A stretch of 64,000 nt of DNA from Hymenopellis radicata (lineage: Eukaryota; Basidiomycota; Agaricomycetes; Agaricales; Physalacriaceae): positions 1 through 64,000 of the forward strand of contig JADNRX010000026.1 of the NCBI GenBank assembly GCA_015501595.1, given 5' to 3'. The translations under genes and the position numbers were made by a program. Positions 33,504 through 45,496 of the stretch are shown here, piece after piece. Below the pieces are notes generated by a model. It saw only the letters and a program-made list of their open reading frames with translations, did not search any database and was not told the origin of the DNA. Numbering within the stretch: position 1 is the first letter of the stretch; each line of letters opens with the position of its first letter.

Positions 33504-36500
33504 CTAAGGTCCCGGCGCAATCACCTCGCTAACACGAGCCTTCATCTTTTTGAGTTTCCGACCATCCTCTTCGTCCGCCTTTGGATCCGCCGGTCTCGCC
33601 CTCTTCTGCGCCTTCTTCTTACGCGGAATCTGCTCGTCACTCAAACCGTCAGACTCTTCATGGTCCTCCAATGTAGGCTTGTACTCCAACATGTCCTTCC
33701 CTAAGCGTTTGCGCTTATAAACTTTCTTCGGAATACTGGCGGAAGCTTGTGTCGACGGGGGCAGCTGACTGAGCTGCGTTGGTGGCTGCGTAGATGGTCC
33801 CGCCGCTTGACTAGACGGCGCGTCCTGTGTCGGCGGTCCCGCTTGACTGAGCGGCGGTGGCTCTGCTTGACTGGATGGTGGCGGTAGTGCCAGATCAGCG
33901 GACTGTGCTGGTTCCGCCGCCGTCGACTCAGGCTTTGCGCGCTTCGCCGGACGCTCCCCATCCTCCTCCTCTTGGTAGTCCTCGTCCTCATCACTTTCGC
34001 TAGAGGACGACTCCGAGCTCTCCTCATCATCAAAGTCGTCGTGTACCGCTTTCCGCTTCAACGGCGACCCCGGATTCAAGTTTGTCGCAGACGCCTCCTT
34101 CCGGGGGACGACTCGCTGACACCAGACCCTCTCCTCTTCTTCTTGTATTGGAGAGGATCTTCGCCAATCTTGGGAAGATAGTACACCTCCTGCTCGCGCA
34201 ACAGATCCAGCCCGACCAGCTGCCGGATAACCCCAATCAGATACGCATTGAAGTCGAGGTTCTCAATATCAGAGACAACGCGAGTGCTTTCTTCCACAGT
34301 CGCATCTCCGTGGTCCACGATTTCTTCGTCCTCCATCAGCTCAGCGTCGCCAAGAGAGCAGCCTGGAACGAGAAACTGGATACGAGGCCCCTCCTCTTCG
34401 ATCGGCAAACTGATACGTCGATATCGACAATTGGACCGAGTGACTGGAGAGCTGTAGTACACGTTGGTAGAGCCTCCAGCCGCTCCAGCCACTGGACCCG
34501 TAGGAAGATGATGTTGATGCCGACGAGGTTGGGCATGGGTATTACCGTGTAGGAGAGACGAAGGCCAAAACGTGGACGGTTTAGAGGACGCAGGGCGCTG
34601 AGGAGGTCTGGTAGGCGTAGACGCCGGGACAGTGGTAGTGTCCGAGTTGTCAGTGGCAGTCGATATGATGGATGACGCTCGCGAGGTGAGCCGCCTATGA
34701 TTGGTCAACCTTTTCGTCTTCTTGGCAGCAGCAGCAATGGGAGTAGAAGTCTCTTTCTGTTTTCCCTTCTCCTTAGGGCCCACACTGGCCGCGGACGTCT
34801 TGCGATTGACACGCGCCGCACGCTTGCGTTTGCCAGTGGATGGACCGGCTTCATTCCCGACAGCGGATTTCCGGGCTCCCTTGAATCCCGCAGGCTTTTT
34901 GAAATCGCTAGACATAAAAATAAGCATCACATCGATGACGGGCTGAAAAAGATGCGCTCACGCTTCCTGGTCTGACGTTGAATTCAGCGAGCTGAGCGGA
35001 GATATGAAAGGCGCATTACCGGATTGCGGCGTCTGCACAGACGGACCCGCAATCTGGGATGCAGGCAAAGCAGTGTTCACACTGAGTTGGGGTGTCAACC
35101 TCCCATTCGAAGAAGCCTTGGCTGGACTGGTATCGACGACTGAATTAGATCGTGAACTGACGACACTCGCGGTTCGCAAGGACCCGTTTCTTGACGTTTT
35201 CCGTGGCTGTGAAAGACTCCGTGGAAACGCGCCCGCCCCCAAAGACAGCGTGGAACTTGCTCTGGACCCCCGACCCAAGCGTGTTTCACAGACTGTACAC
35301 TTCGCATGGATATCTGCGTTTATAAAAGTGCAGGAAGGGCATGCTTTGCCTTGGGAATCGAGGCCAGGAGGAAATGACGCAGGCTGAGCTCTCTCCTCAT
35401 CGTCGCGTGAAGAGCTAGGTGGACCAGGACCGACATTGTCGGTGGATGGCGGAAAATGAAAGGCCGGAGGGTGGTTTACAAGAACTTGTTCGTGTGAAGA
35501 TACAGGCGCGCGCTCCGTCGGCGGTGTGACATTTCGAATAGGCGGGTAATTTAGAGGAAGGTGGAACTGGAACGCTGGCGCCTTTCCATCGCGTGAAGTA
35601 AAAGCAAGCGGGTGAAGCCCGTTGTCGATCCTACGAGTCGGTGACTGATAGTGAACAGTGAAAGGCTCGGGCTGCGTCCACATCCCTAATTCGGGTGGAG
35701 TGAACAACGGCGACTGCGAGTGACCTGTTGAACTGCTGGAACCCGATCCTGAGGCCTCTGGCAACTGAATGTCTGGTCCCCGTTCAAGGCTTTGGTCCAT
35801 CTGACTATAACTTGGTTGCCCAGTATTGTGAGGAAGCTGCTGATACGCAGTGTCAACAGATTCACGCTCCGGCCTCCAGTAAGGGTAAGTCTCGGCACCA
35901 TCCATCGGTAACTTGAAGTAACATTGAGTGTCCACAAGAGAAGAATATTGATTTAGGAACAAACCTTGGGTGATCCCGCACTCTGCATCCCACTCCATGC
36001 TGTCGGATACAAGTGGTCAGACCCATGAACTCCAGGCATGTTATGAGTGAGATGATCGTCATCATAATTTGAGAATCCCTGACCATAATCGAAAACGTCT
36101 GTATGGGTCATGGAATGAGTCTGGAGGTCTTGGTTCGCATAGGCGGAATGAGTCATGGAATGCTGTACATGACTCTGGACAGCTTGATTCGCATAGTCAA
36201 GGAGTTCAGCGTGGAATTGTTCATGATTTTCCTGAGGAGGAGTCGGCAAGAAAGTATTATCCCAGTTCTCGGGTCGAGGCGGTGCCACCATCGGTTCAAC
36301 AGGTTTCTCGAGCGCTGGGTGGGGAACTAAATCAGGTGTCAGCGCCAAGGCAAAACAAAAGGGAGCTAAATAACGTACGAGGTACAATGGGAGCCTCTTG
36401 CTCTCGGGCGACCGGTGGTAGAGCCCCAAAAAGGAGGAAATCCGGTTCAATCAGGTCCTGAGTTCGATTATCGGGCGAGTGGTCAGCCTGCGTTGTGGAG

Positions 36501-39500
36501 GTAGCTTCGATCTCGTTAATTTGAACGGGAGCTTCGGGAGCTGAGGCGGCTGCTGGCGGTTCATGCAGTGAGGAAGTCTCTGAAGTTGACTTTTCTACCT
36601 CTGGAACAGAAGACACTTCCTCGACCTCCTCGACAATAGGCTCGACCTGAGTCTGTTCCATACTTGTCGTCTCCAATTCCGATGGTTGTATTTCTTCAAT
36701 CGGCTCGACCCCAGGAAGTCCTGAAGCCTGTTCCCCGATTGTCAGCTCCGGTTCCGAAATTTCAGGCGGCTGTACTTCCTCAACTTCCTGGAGGATCGGC
36801 TCGACCTCAGGGATCGTTGAAGTCTGTTCTCTCGTTGCCATCTCCACCTCCGGAATCTCCGCCTCGACGATCTCCCGGACATGCGTAGGTTGCTCCCTGG
36901 CTATTGTCTCCACCTCTGGAGTCTGACAAACCCGTACCTTCTCAATCTCCTCGTCTACCTCGATCCCTTCGTCAATCTGTTGGACCTGAGAATGCTCTTC
37001 CACGGCTCCACCTGCAACTTGCTCCTGTTCGACGACATCGTCGATATCTTCACCAACGGCCTCGTCAACGTCTTCGAACTCTCCGGACGCGTCTTCCTCC
37101 TCATAAACCTCAACTGCAGGAACCTCTGCTGACTCCAAAGTCTGCTCAGGTTCCTGCACATCCATCTCGTCATCCACATCCGATTCCCTAGTTTCTTCTT
37201 CCAGGACTTCAAGTGGAGGTGCGGGCACTGTCGGTTCGGTAGGAGCGATCCAAACATCATCGATGGGTGCTTCAAGAACTTCTACAGTAGACTCTTGGAC
37301 AGGTACAGATCCAACAGCGGGAGTAACCGCGACGACTTCTTGAAGAGTTGGGCCTTCAACGGGAGCAGGTAGGCCTTCAACTGGAGTAGGTAAGACCGAC
37401 TCGGAAGTCAATGTCGGCTCTTCGACTGGAGTAGGTAAGAACATCGACTCGGAAGTCAATGTCGGCTCTTCGACTGGAGTAGGTAAGAAGATCGACTCGG
37501 AAGTCAACGTCGGCTCTTCGACTACTTGTGATTCCGAAACATCAGGTAATGGGTCGACATCCATGGCATCTTCCAAAACGTCGCCAGGATGTGAAGGGGG
37601 TTCATTGGGACAAAAGAGTTCTTCCTGAGCAGGCGCAGCGTGGAGTTCGAGTTCGGAAGTAGGGGTGTCGTCGAGTGGTAAATCGGGTTGAGCAGTTTCC
37701 TTCATCTCCTGGGACGCGATGGTGGAAATATCGGTGTGTTCAAGCGCTGGAGATGTTTCCCGGTTCTCGACAACTCGAGAGGCGTCAGAGAGAACTGGCG
37801 ACTCCAGAGACGACTCTTCAACGACCTCCATTTCAACTTGCCCTGGACTTTCCTCGGACGTTTGCGGTTCCTGTTCACCGGGAGATACCTCTTCGTCCAT
37901 GAGAGTTACGAACCATTCAGGATGTCGACTGACCGCTGTAGAAAAGCGTTGGCAGACAAGAGCCGAAGAGTGTAAGGATGCAACGTCGGGGATGAATTGC
38001 AGGATCACCTCTATGAGATTCAGAGGAAGAGAATCAATGGAATAATGATATCGAGGAACCGGCTCTTCGTCGACAATGGGAGAAGGTTCGCGATCAACTG
38101 AGGATGATGGGACCACCAAAGGCGAAACCACCTCTTGAACAACAGGCGATATGTTTTCATCCTCGGGAAATTTCTCTTGGGCAAGGGTAGGTTCTGGTGA
38201 TGCCATTTGCGACTCTACGGCAACCGTTTTGTCCAGTGAAGATTCCTCCTCCACGAGCATATCTTCTAGCGGGCCCGCCGACTCTGCGCGAGACATGCCA
38301 TCAAGCGCGTCTAGCGGAGGTTCCCTCTCGACGTCCATAGATTCCGGCAGTGCTACCGACGACTCGGTGGGTGATATGCCATCAACTTCATCTTTTCGAG
38401 ATTCTTGGAATTCTTCCTCGACGACAATAGGTTCTGCCGGAGCCACTGATAACTTGGCGGGCAACACGGCGGCAAGCTCGTCTGCTTGCTCCTCCAACAC
38501 GTCCGGCTTCGTTGTTAATGTATCGTCAGAATCGAAGATGTTGCTCGGGATGACATGCCGTCGAGGGCGGGCTCAGCATCCGGTGGCTCCTCGCCCAAGT
38601 GTGAAGAAACCGTTTCTGCCTGCTGTACGGACTGTGGCGGTTCGGGTATTGGTTCTTGTACAACATCAGAATGCCATACTAGATGTGTACCGTGCGGGAG
38701 GTCATCCGACTCACCATCCTCGATTTCATTCTCCACAACAGAATCCTCGGCCTGACTCTCCACCACTGACGCATCAGTCGGAACTTTGCCCATTGATACG
38801 TCATCCTCATCTTGGACGAACTCGATAGAATCTGCCTGCGTCTGTTCCGTTAATTGCGAATCGGGTTGAAGGGCTTGAACATCCTGTTCAGGAGCATCAA
38901 GTTGGTCGTCCTCCGCTTCAGCTTCCTCTACGTCTTGGTCAACTTCATCCAGCTCGAAAGAGGCGTCCTGAGTGGTAGGTGCATCGTCTTCAGAATCCAG
39001 ATCTATTTCGAGTGCTGCCTGCTTGCTACCAGACGGCGCTTCGTCTTGATCCTCTTCCTCTGAAGCTTCATCAGAATCGAGATCCAATTCAATGACTTCG
39101 GGCTCTTGTTGAACTGGAGAGCTTGCCAAAGACACGTCAGAGTCGACTTGATCATCCTCATCGTCATCGGCGTAAGAGATGCTTTGGTCGACAGGGTGGG
39201 CGAAAGTATGTAATGATGATGGCAGCGGTGTATGGGAGTTATCGCGGGGAGGTGGTGAAGAGCCTGTTAACTGTTAAGAACGAAAAGAACAGAATAGCAC
39301 AAAACACACCAATGTCATCTTCGTAGTCATCCTCATCATAGATATCGCGTGAAGAGTAGTGTTTGCGAGCTGGAAATTGTGGTAAATTCTCTTCGGCGAC
39401 ATCGTCTGCCTCGTCATCGTCAACCTCTTCGTCGTAAGAGCCTTCCTCGTCGTAGCTGCCAACCTCAGCTTGGTCATCTTTAAGTTGGCCATGACCAGCT

Positions 39501-40171
39501 TCATCCACATCCATCCCGTTCCACGAGGCATGCTCTCCGTCGTCGTCATCATCAATGACTTGGTGGCGAATTTGTTGCGAAGATGGCCCTGGTTGATTGT
39601 CGTCTGCGTAAAGCTCGTCTTCTTCGGGAATGTCAGAAAGAAAGTCACCGCCCTCCTCGTCCTCTTCGTCATACTCCTCTTCCTCGCCTTCCTCGTCATC
39701 CTCTTCATCCTCGTCCTCTTCTTCCACCGGGGCGGCAAGACTCATCCTCGCAACCTCCTCCTCTTCCTCCTCCGAGTCGGAGCCGAGGTCAATGGGCTCC
39801 TCAAAACTACCCGTGCCGCGGACACCAAGACCGGGACCTTCTCTGGGATCACGCCCTTTGCCCTTTTCGACGGCACGGCGCGCTTGTAGCTCCGTAAGTA
39901 CGTTTTCGTCGTCATCGTCGTTGACCGAGTCGTGGTCGGCGACATGTGTGGTCGATGGTACCGCGTCCAAGGTATCTTCGATATGGCCCAGCGCCCGCCG
40001 CAGCGTTCCAGTGATATCGCCTATCCACGCGTCAAATTCGGGTTGGGTGAACTTGTCATACGGGTTGTACACCGGCGCCTTTCTTAGTCGGCCGCCAGAC
40101 GCTGCAAGTGTGGCGGTGGTGCCGCTGTTGCGCGCTGGGCGGGGCAGCTCCTGCTCCCATTTCGATCCCAT
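33504..40171 (-). CDS. Giant acidic protein with F-box-like segment and RanBP2-type zinc finger
   Basis: One gene of roughly 2,000 codons, supported by introns that keep frame between its parts: about 39290-39244, 36380-36330, 35980-35930 and 34970-34918. It starts MGSKWEQELPRPARN (ATG at 40171), then YNPYDKFTQPEFDAWIGDIT. Long Asp/Glu-rich tracts follow, then an F-box-like DSLPLNLIEVILQFIPDVAS / VCQRFSTAV (about 38030-37900) and hundreds of Glu/Pro/Val-rich residues with tandem repeats. A Gln/Ser/Pro-rich region leads to one RanBP2-type finger CPSCTF-x8-CTVC near 35330-35290, and a Lys/Ser-rich C-terminal part ends near SEVIAPGP. Frames jump near 38551 and 34103-34107, each solvable by one C. 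I do not recognise the family. Nuclear or nuclear-pore-associated location is a guess from the finger and basic patches. Confidence 0.65.
37365..37530 (-). repeat. 48-bp coding minisatellite in the acidic gene
   Basis: The unit starting GTCGGCTCTTCGACTGG begins at 37413, 37461 and 37509, with a partly matching copy before them. Each encodes 16 residues of the form VEEPTLTSES-hydrophobic-LPTP. The copies are almost identical, so copy number is probably variable between strains. Confidence 0.9.
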
Positions 40172-41198
40172 ACTTTCTGCCGCCGCGCTGGACGCTGTTC
40201 GAGTAGTTGCAAGCAGAATGTCGAGCCCGACGTCGCGACCGTCGCAAAATAGCGCGCGACTCGTGGTGGTCAGGTAAAGCCAGATTCAAACTCCGACGTC
40301 ATGCCTTGTCTGGGTTTGAACGTGGCCGACGATCCGATCTCTTGACCACCAAGACGCTTTTGTGATAATTCCAGTTCGTATTCCTTCGTATTCCTTCTCA
40401 TAGCCTGTCATCGCCAATTAAAGATTGGTACGCTTCATTGCAAGAGCCGCTAGCCCTCAGGCCCTCCGTCATCTAGAGCTACGAGAAAGAATTGGTGGAA
40501 TTTGTCCACCCTGCCCGTTACACAGTGTAATAATCCACAAGCATTTGTACCCAGTGTGTTGATTTGCAGGTGATCCCATGACGAGTTATAATATTGTCGA
40601 CCCCTTCGTAGGCAAGGAGTTAGGCAGGAGACCAAGGCATTCTCTTGAAGAAAATGTTTGTCACCAAGCGTGAAGTTGTGCCCTCACTGACGCTGTATCT
40701 ACCGACAGTTACTTCGTGAAGGTCGCGTGCACGTGCTCGCGACAACTTGCCACAAACCGTCATCATGCAGGCAACGGTCCCGATCCACCATCAGTGCACG
40801 CTCTGTAATTGGAGATCTGAGTGACCGGCGCCAGTCTTCTGCGTTAAACCGTTGCGCGCCGAAATGCTACTTACCGGCCCGCCAAAAATGCATTTTGTCA
40901 AACAACATGGGCTTGGTGGGTCAGGAGAACAAGGGCACTCCAGTCGAGCACGCGCTGAAGACGCCGGAGACTGTTTCTTGCCTTCGAAGGCCCTTTCAAG
41001 AGCGACAATTCTCCGAAGTACCATCTCAATGCACGCATAACTAGACTCCCGTCCCCCCTCAAAACTTGATCATGGGACGCCTTTCTCATTCGCTGGCAAC
41101 CTTTATAAAGGACGGAGAAACTGGGGGTGTACTACCCGCTGCTTGTGGTCAAACAAAATATCCTCGTACCCAGAAGTCGTCATCACGACACCAACTAT
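40172..41198. other. Intergenic region upstream of the beta-galactosidase gene
   Basis: Separates two divergently transcribed genes. Short frames on both strands match nothing. A TATA element lies at 41101-41110 (listed separately). Confidence 0.5.
41101..41110 (+). promoter_or_regulatory. Probable TATA box of the beta-galactosidase gene
   Basis: CTTTATAAAG lies about 90 bases before the start codon at 41199, a usual distance for fungal genes. The transcription start itself is not visible. Confidence 0.5.
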
Positions 41199-44100
41199 AT
41201 GCTTCGCGTTTTTGTAAAGCTCCTTCTTATCTGGCAATGGGTGGGCGCGTTTGCTGGAAGTCTTGCCCGTTCTCAGTTTGGACTGGCTGACCGCGCCGCG
41301 TCATATACCGACCAAGTGTCGTTCGACAGCTACAGCCTTAGCCTTCTGGGGCGGCGCATATATCTTCAGTGAATAACCGTTTTCTACTAGTCGTTTGGAC
41401 AATTAACAAACTTTCGCACAGCTCAGGCGAATTCCACTCCTTTCGTCTCCCTGTGCCAGACCTCTGGCCTGACATTCTTCAAAAGTTCAAAGCCGCTGGT
41501 CTCAATGCTGTCAGCGTTTACGTGTACATGGGCTTGGTCAATCCTTCCTTCGAGGTCGTGGACTGGGATGGGTTCAGGTCTCTTAAGGCGCTTTACGATG
41601 CAGCAATGGAAGTAGGAATATGGGTGGTTATTAGACCAGGTGAGGACCTTCATCCATAGTAGTAAAATCTACGTCTCAACGTCAATGGTCGTAGGCCCTG
41701 TAAGAACTAGGTGTTATTGACTGTGAAGGGTGACTTACATTATAGCGTGCAGTATATCCAGGCGGAGTCTTCCGCGGGCGGTTTGCCCCACTGGATGACT
41801 GCTGAGATCGCTGGCCAGCTGAGAAGCAACGCCACCGACTGGACCGCCGCCTGGAAACCTTATATTCACTCCTTCATCGAGCAAACCGCACCATATCAAA
41901 TCACTGAGGGCGGGCCAGTTATAGGTAAATTCGATTGTATTTCTTTAACGAAATTATACTTAAGGCCTTTGTCAGCTGTGCAAATAGGTTGGTAGCACAA
42001 TTTCGGATCCAGCCTTGTATTGAATTGTCACAGATAACGAATGGATCCAAGACGAAGCAGGACACCCAGAGTACTATCAAGAACTGATAGATACGTATCG
42101 GTCCTCTGGCATCGTCGTCCCCTGACTTACAACGACGCATATGCTGGAGGGAACTTTGTAAATGGCACCGTAAGTAAGCACTTGCCTGACCACTATTTGC
42201 TGCTAAGCATCGTGATCGGATAATAGGGCGCTGTAGATCTCTATGGGTGAAGAACGGTCTCTACACACTTGCGATCATAACTGAACTTCGCGACTTGATG
42301 CATAGACTGGACTCGTATCCTCAATTGTTTGATTGTTCCCAGCCATATAAGTGGAACCCAGTCCAAACGACTTATCACGCATCTCACTTGGAAATCAATC
42401 CTTCGCAGCCGTTCTACTCTCCCGGTACTTCCTTGCATCTATATCTTCACCGTCAGTCTGAACACCAAGTGCAGAGTTCCAGGGCGGAGCATTTGATCCC
42501 TGGGGACCGAACGCGCCAGGTACGCTTCCTTTCGAAATACAGCGCTGAATCTAACTGAAGATCCAAGGCTACGATAACTGCCGTATCTTGACGGGTCACG
42601 ATTTCATGAACGTGTTCTACCAGGGAATGTGGGCTATGAATGCCAAACTGATGAATTACTATATGATGTATGGGTAAGTGTCCTCATCTTCCTACGATGG
42701 ATGGTGTTCTGAGGGCTCGCTGTAGGGGGACGTCCTGGGGTGCTTTGCCATATCCGTGAGTTTTGTAACTGTCTTTGCAATAATTCACGCTAAACAATAT
42801 GATTAGTGGTGTACTTGCAGCTTACTTGCCTGACGATTGACCATTAACTCCCTTCTCTGTATAGGTCTATACCTCGTATGACTACGGATCTACGGTTTGT
42901 TCTACGTCTGATGGTCTCTTCGTCGATTGATTCATTATAACAGATATCTGAAAACCGCGTCGTCGGTTCCAAGTACGACGAGCTTAAACGGCAAGGCTAC
43001 TTCATTCGCAGCTCAGCGGACTTTGTCAAGACGGATTGGATCGGCAGCACCGACACTGGTCTCAATCTAGCATCAACTCCAGATATTCATGTTACCCACT
43101 TGCAAAACCCCGACACAGAGGCGGGCTTTTACATCGTCAGGCATAACGATTCAACGAGCACGTAAGCACGTCATTCTTTCTCGTGTTCTTACTCAACCGG
43201 GTATGTGATTAGAGCACAAACAAGTTTCCAACTCAAAGTGAACACGTCTCTCGGCCAACTGACACTCCCCAGCAACACGTCCACTCTCGTGCTCAATGGC
43301 CGTCAGTCCAAGACAGTTGTGACAGACTATGCTTTCGGCACTTCCTCCACAGTGCTGTACTCGACTGCTTCTATCTATTATGCTGGTACCATCGGGGAAC
43401 GAGATGTCATACTATTCTACGGAGACGCAGACCAGTCACACGAGTTCGCGATGAAGTTCACCGGACGGTCCTTGGAGCAGCATCGAACACCGTCGCAGCT
43501 TGTCATAACCAAGTTCGGCGACTCAGACGCGTCGCTCGCCACGCTCAAAGGCGGCCATAAAACGGGCCTGGTAACGGTTCACGACAGCGACACCCAGCTC
43601 GTCTTGATAGCCGACACGCAAACAGCATCCACCTTCTTCTCACCGGCGATCCCGGGAGATGCCAGCAATCCATACCGCAACTTCTGGACGTACGGAACGA
43701 ATGTCTCCATCCTCGTTGGCGGGCCGTACCTCGTCCGTACGGCAGACCTGCAAGGCTCGACTCTGGCTATTACGGGAGACATCAATAGTACTACTACGTT
43801 TACCGTTATCGCGCCGGACTCTGTCAAAAGTATACTCTGGAACGAAGAGACGGTCAAGACGAAGGCGTCTGTGAGTCAAAGGGGAGGCTTCACTGCGCAG
43901 TTGGCTTTCGACGGGGGGATCACCGTACCCAAGCTGGCGGGGTGGAAGTATAGGGATAGTCTTCCGGAGATTCAGGCCAACTACGACGATTCGGCTTGGG
44001 TTATTGCGAACCACACGTCCACGTATGTCCCTGCGAAGCCGTGGTATGGAGATGGGCGAGTTCTGTACGGGTGTGATTATGGCTTGTGCGTATCTCCTTC

Positions 44101-45388
44101 CTGCGAAAGATGTCTGCTCATGATGAGGTCAGCTGTGAAAACATTGTTCTGTGGCGTGGGCACTTTGAGAACACGGGAGAACAGACGAGCGTCAACTTGT
44201 CGATTAATGGCGGTCAAGGTAGGCCTCATACTTTACTTTGGCGTCTCGTTCTTTGATCTAAAGGCCTTGCTAGCGTTTGCTGCTACGGTCTGGTTGAACG
44301 ACGCGTTTTTGGCTACAGCATATGGAAAGTGCGTGTTTGGGCTTCGACTTTGAGTGCGTACATACTCAATCGGGTTGACAGTTCGTCAAACAACTTGAAC
44401 GTCATCGAAGAGGTCGACCAGGTGTTCACTTTCCCTGAGGGCGCACTCGTTGATGGTGATAATGTTATCACTATTGTTCAAGTACGTTTCTTTGACGGTC
44501 TTGTACCGACCCGGGCACGTTCTGATCCTCTCTGTCGTAGGATAACATGGGAATGAACGAGCATGATTGTACGTCACTCAGGATTTTCTGCATGCCGGGG
44601 CCAAGCACTGACACTTTGGCACTGGCAGGGCACACTGATAACATAAAGAGCCCGCGTGGCGTTCGAGGGTTCAAACTGAACAACGGGACCTTCTCCGATT
44701 GGAAGGTCCAAGGCAAAGTCGGTGGGTACAAGGCGTACGTCCATGTCACCGGCGTACTATCTATCTGTCCTGATTCATCCGCACTGTACTAGGTACCCTG
44801 ACAAAGTACGAGGTGTGCTCAACGAGGGTGGTCTCTTTGGAGAGCGCGCTGGGTGGCACCTTCCGGCATTCGACACGTCTTCATGGGCGTCTCGCGAACT
44901 CTCAGACGGCCTTGTCGATTCGAAAGCGGGCGTAGGATTTTTCGTCACGACGTTTGACTTGAACATTGACGGTCACGATGTCGCCATATCATTCACGTTC
45001 AAGGAAAATTTCGGTCAGTCGTATAGAGCGTCTATATTTGTTAATGGGTGGATGATGGGGAAGAGGGTAGCTAACCTGGGGTATATCTGCTCTTCCTTTC
45101 TGGTGCCTTGACTAATTCGGGTACGTATAGGCCTCAATCCAAGTTCCCTGTTCACGAGGGAATCTTGAATTATCACGGAACCAAGTGAGTTCACCCGTAT
45201 TTGAACCTGATTAGTGAACTAACGTTGCTGTCAGTACTCTCGCTGTGGCACTTTGGGCTCTAGAAGATGGATACCTGATTTCTCCAAACCTGCAGCTTGA
45301 GGTAGATGCAGTTTTGCAAGGCGGTCTCAAAAACGTTAAGGTTAACAATCCGACTTGGACCGAAAACGGAAGAATACCCTCTGTTTAG
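41199..45388 (+). CDS. Secreted GH35 beta-galactosidase
   Basis: Hydrolyses terminal beta-galactosides, for example in plant cell-wall galactans or lactose. A signal peptide, MLRVFVKLLLIWQWVGAFAG, opens the protein (ATG at 41199). The catalytic TIM barrel has DQVSFDSYSLSLLGRRIYL, GEFHSFRLPVPDLWPDIL, LNAVSVYVYMGLVNPS and GIWVVIRPG. AVQIDNEW holds the acid/base Glu, YGLDSYPQ follows, and EFQGGAFDPWGP holds the nucleophile Glu. Later come YGGTSWGALPYP, YTSYDYGSTISENR, KYDELKRQGYF and the beta-sandwich domains to WTENGRIPSV. More than a dozen short introns are needed. One exon, 41976-41987, is only 12 bases (AVQI), and the nucleophile Glu codon is split by an intron. Every family block is in frame. 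NxS/T sites support secretion. Confidence 0.9.
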
Positions 45389-45496
45389 GGTACACGAGTT
45401 ACAACCATTGTCGATACTGTCCGTGAGCTAATACAATACATGCTACAATCTTCTTTCTTTCTTTCCTATACAGCGTGATTTCCGCAATGTCGTCAG

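Noticed and set aside
39470..39889. Plus-strand frame rich in Leu, Val and Phe that resembles a membrane protein
   Set aside because: It is the antisense of Asp/Glu-rich codons of the giant acidic gene.
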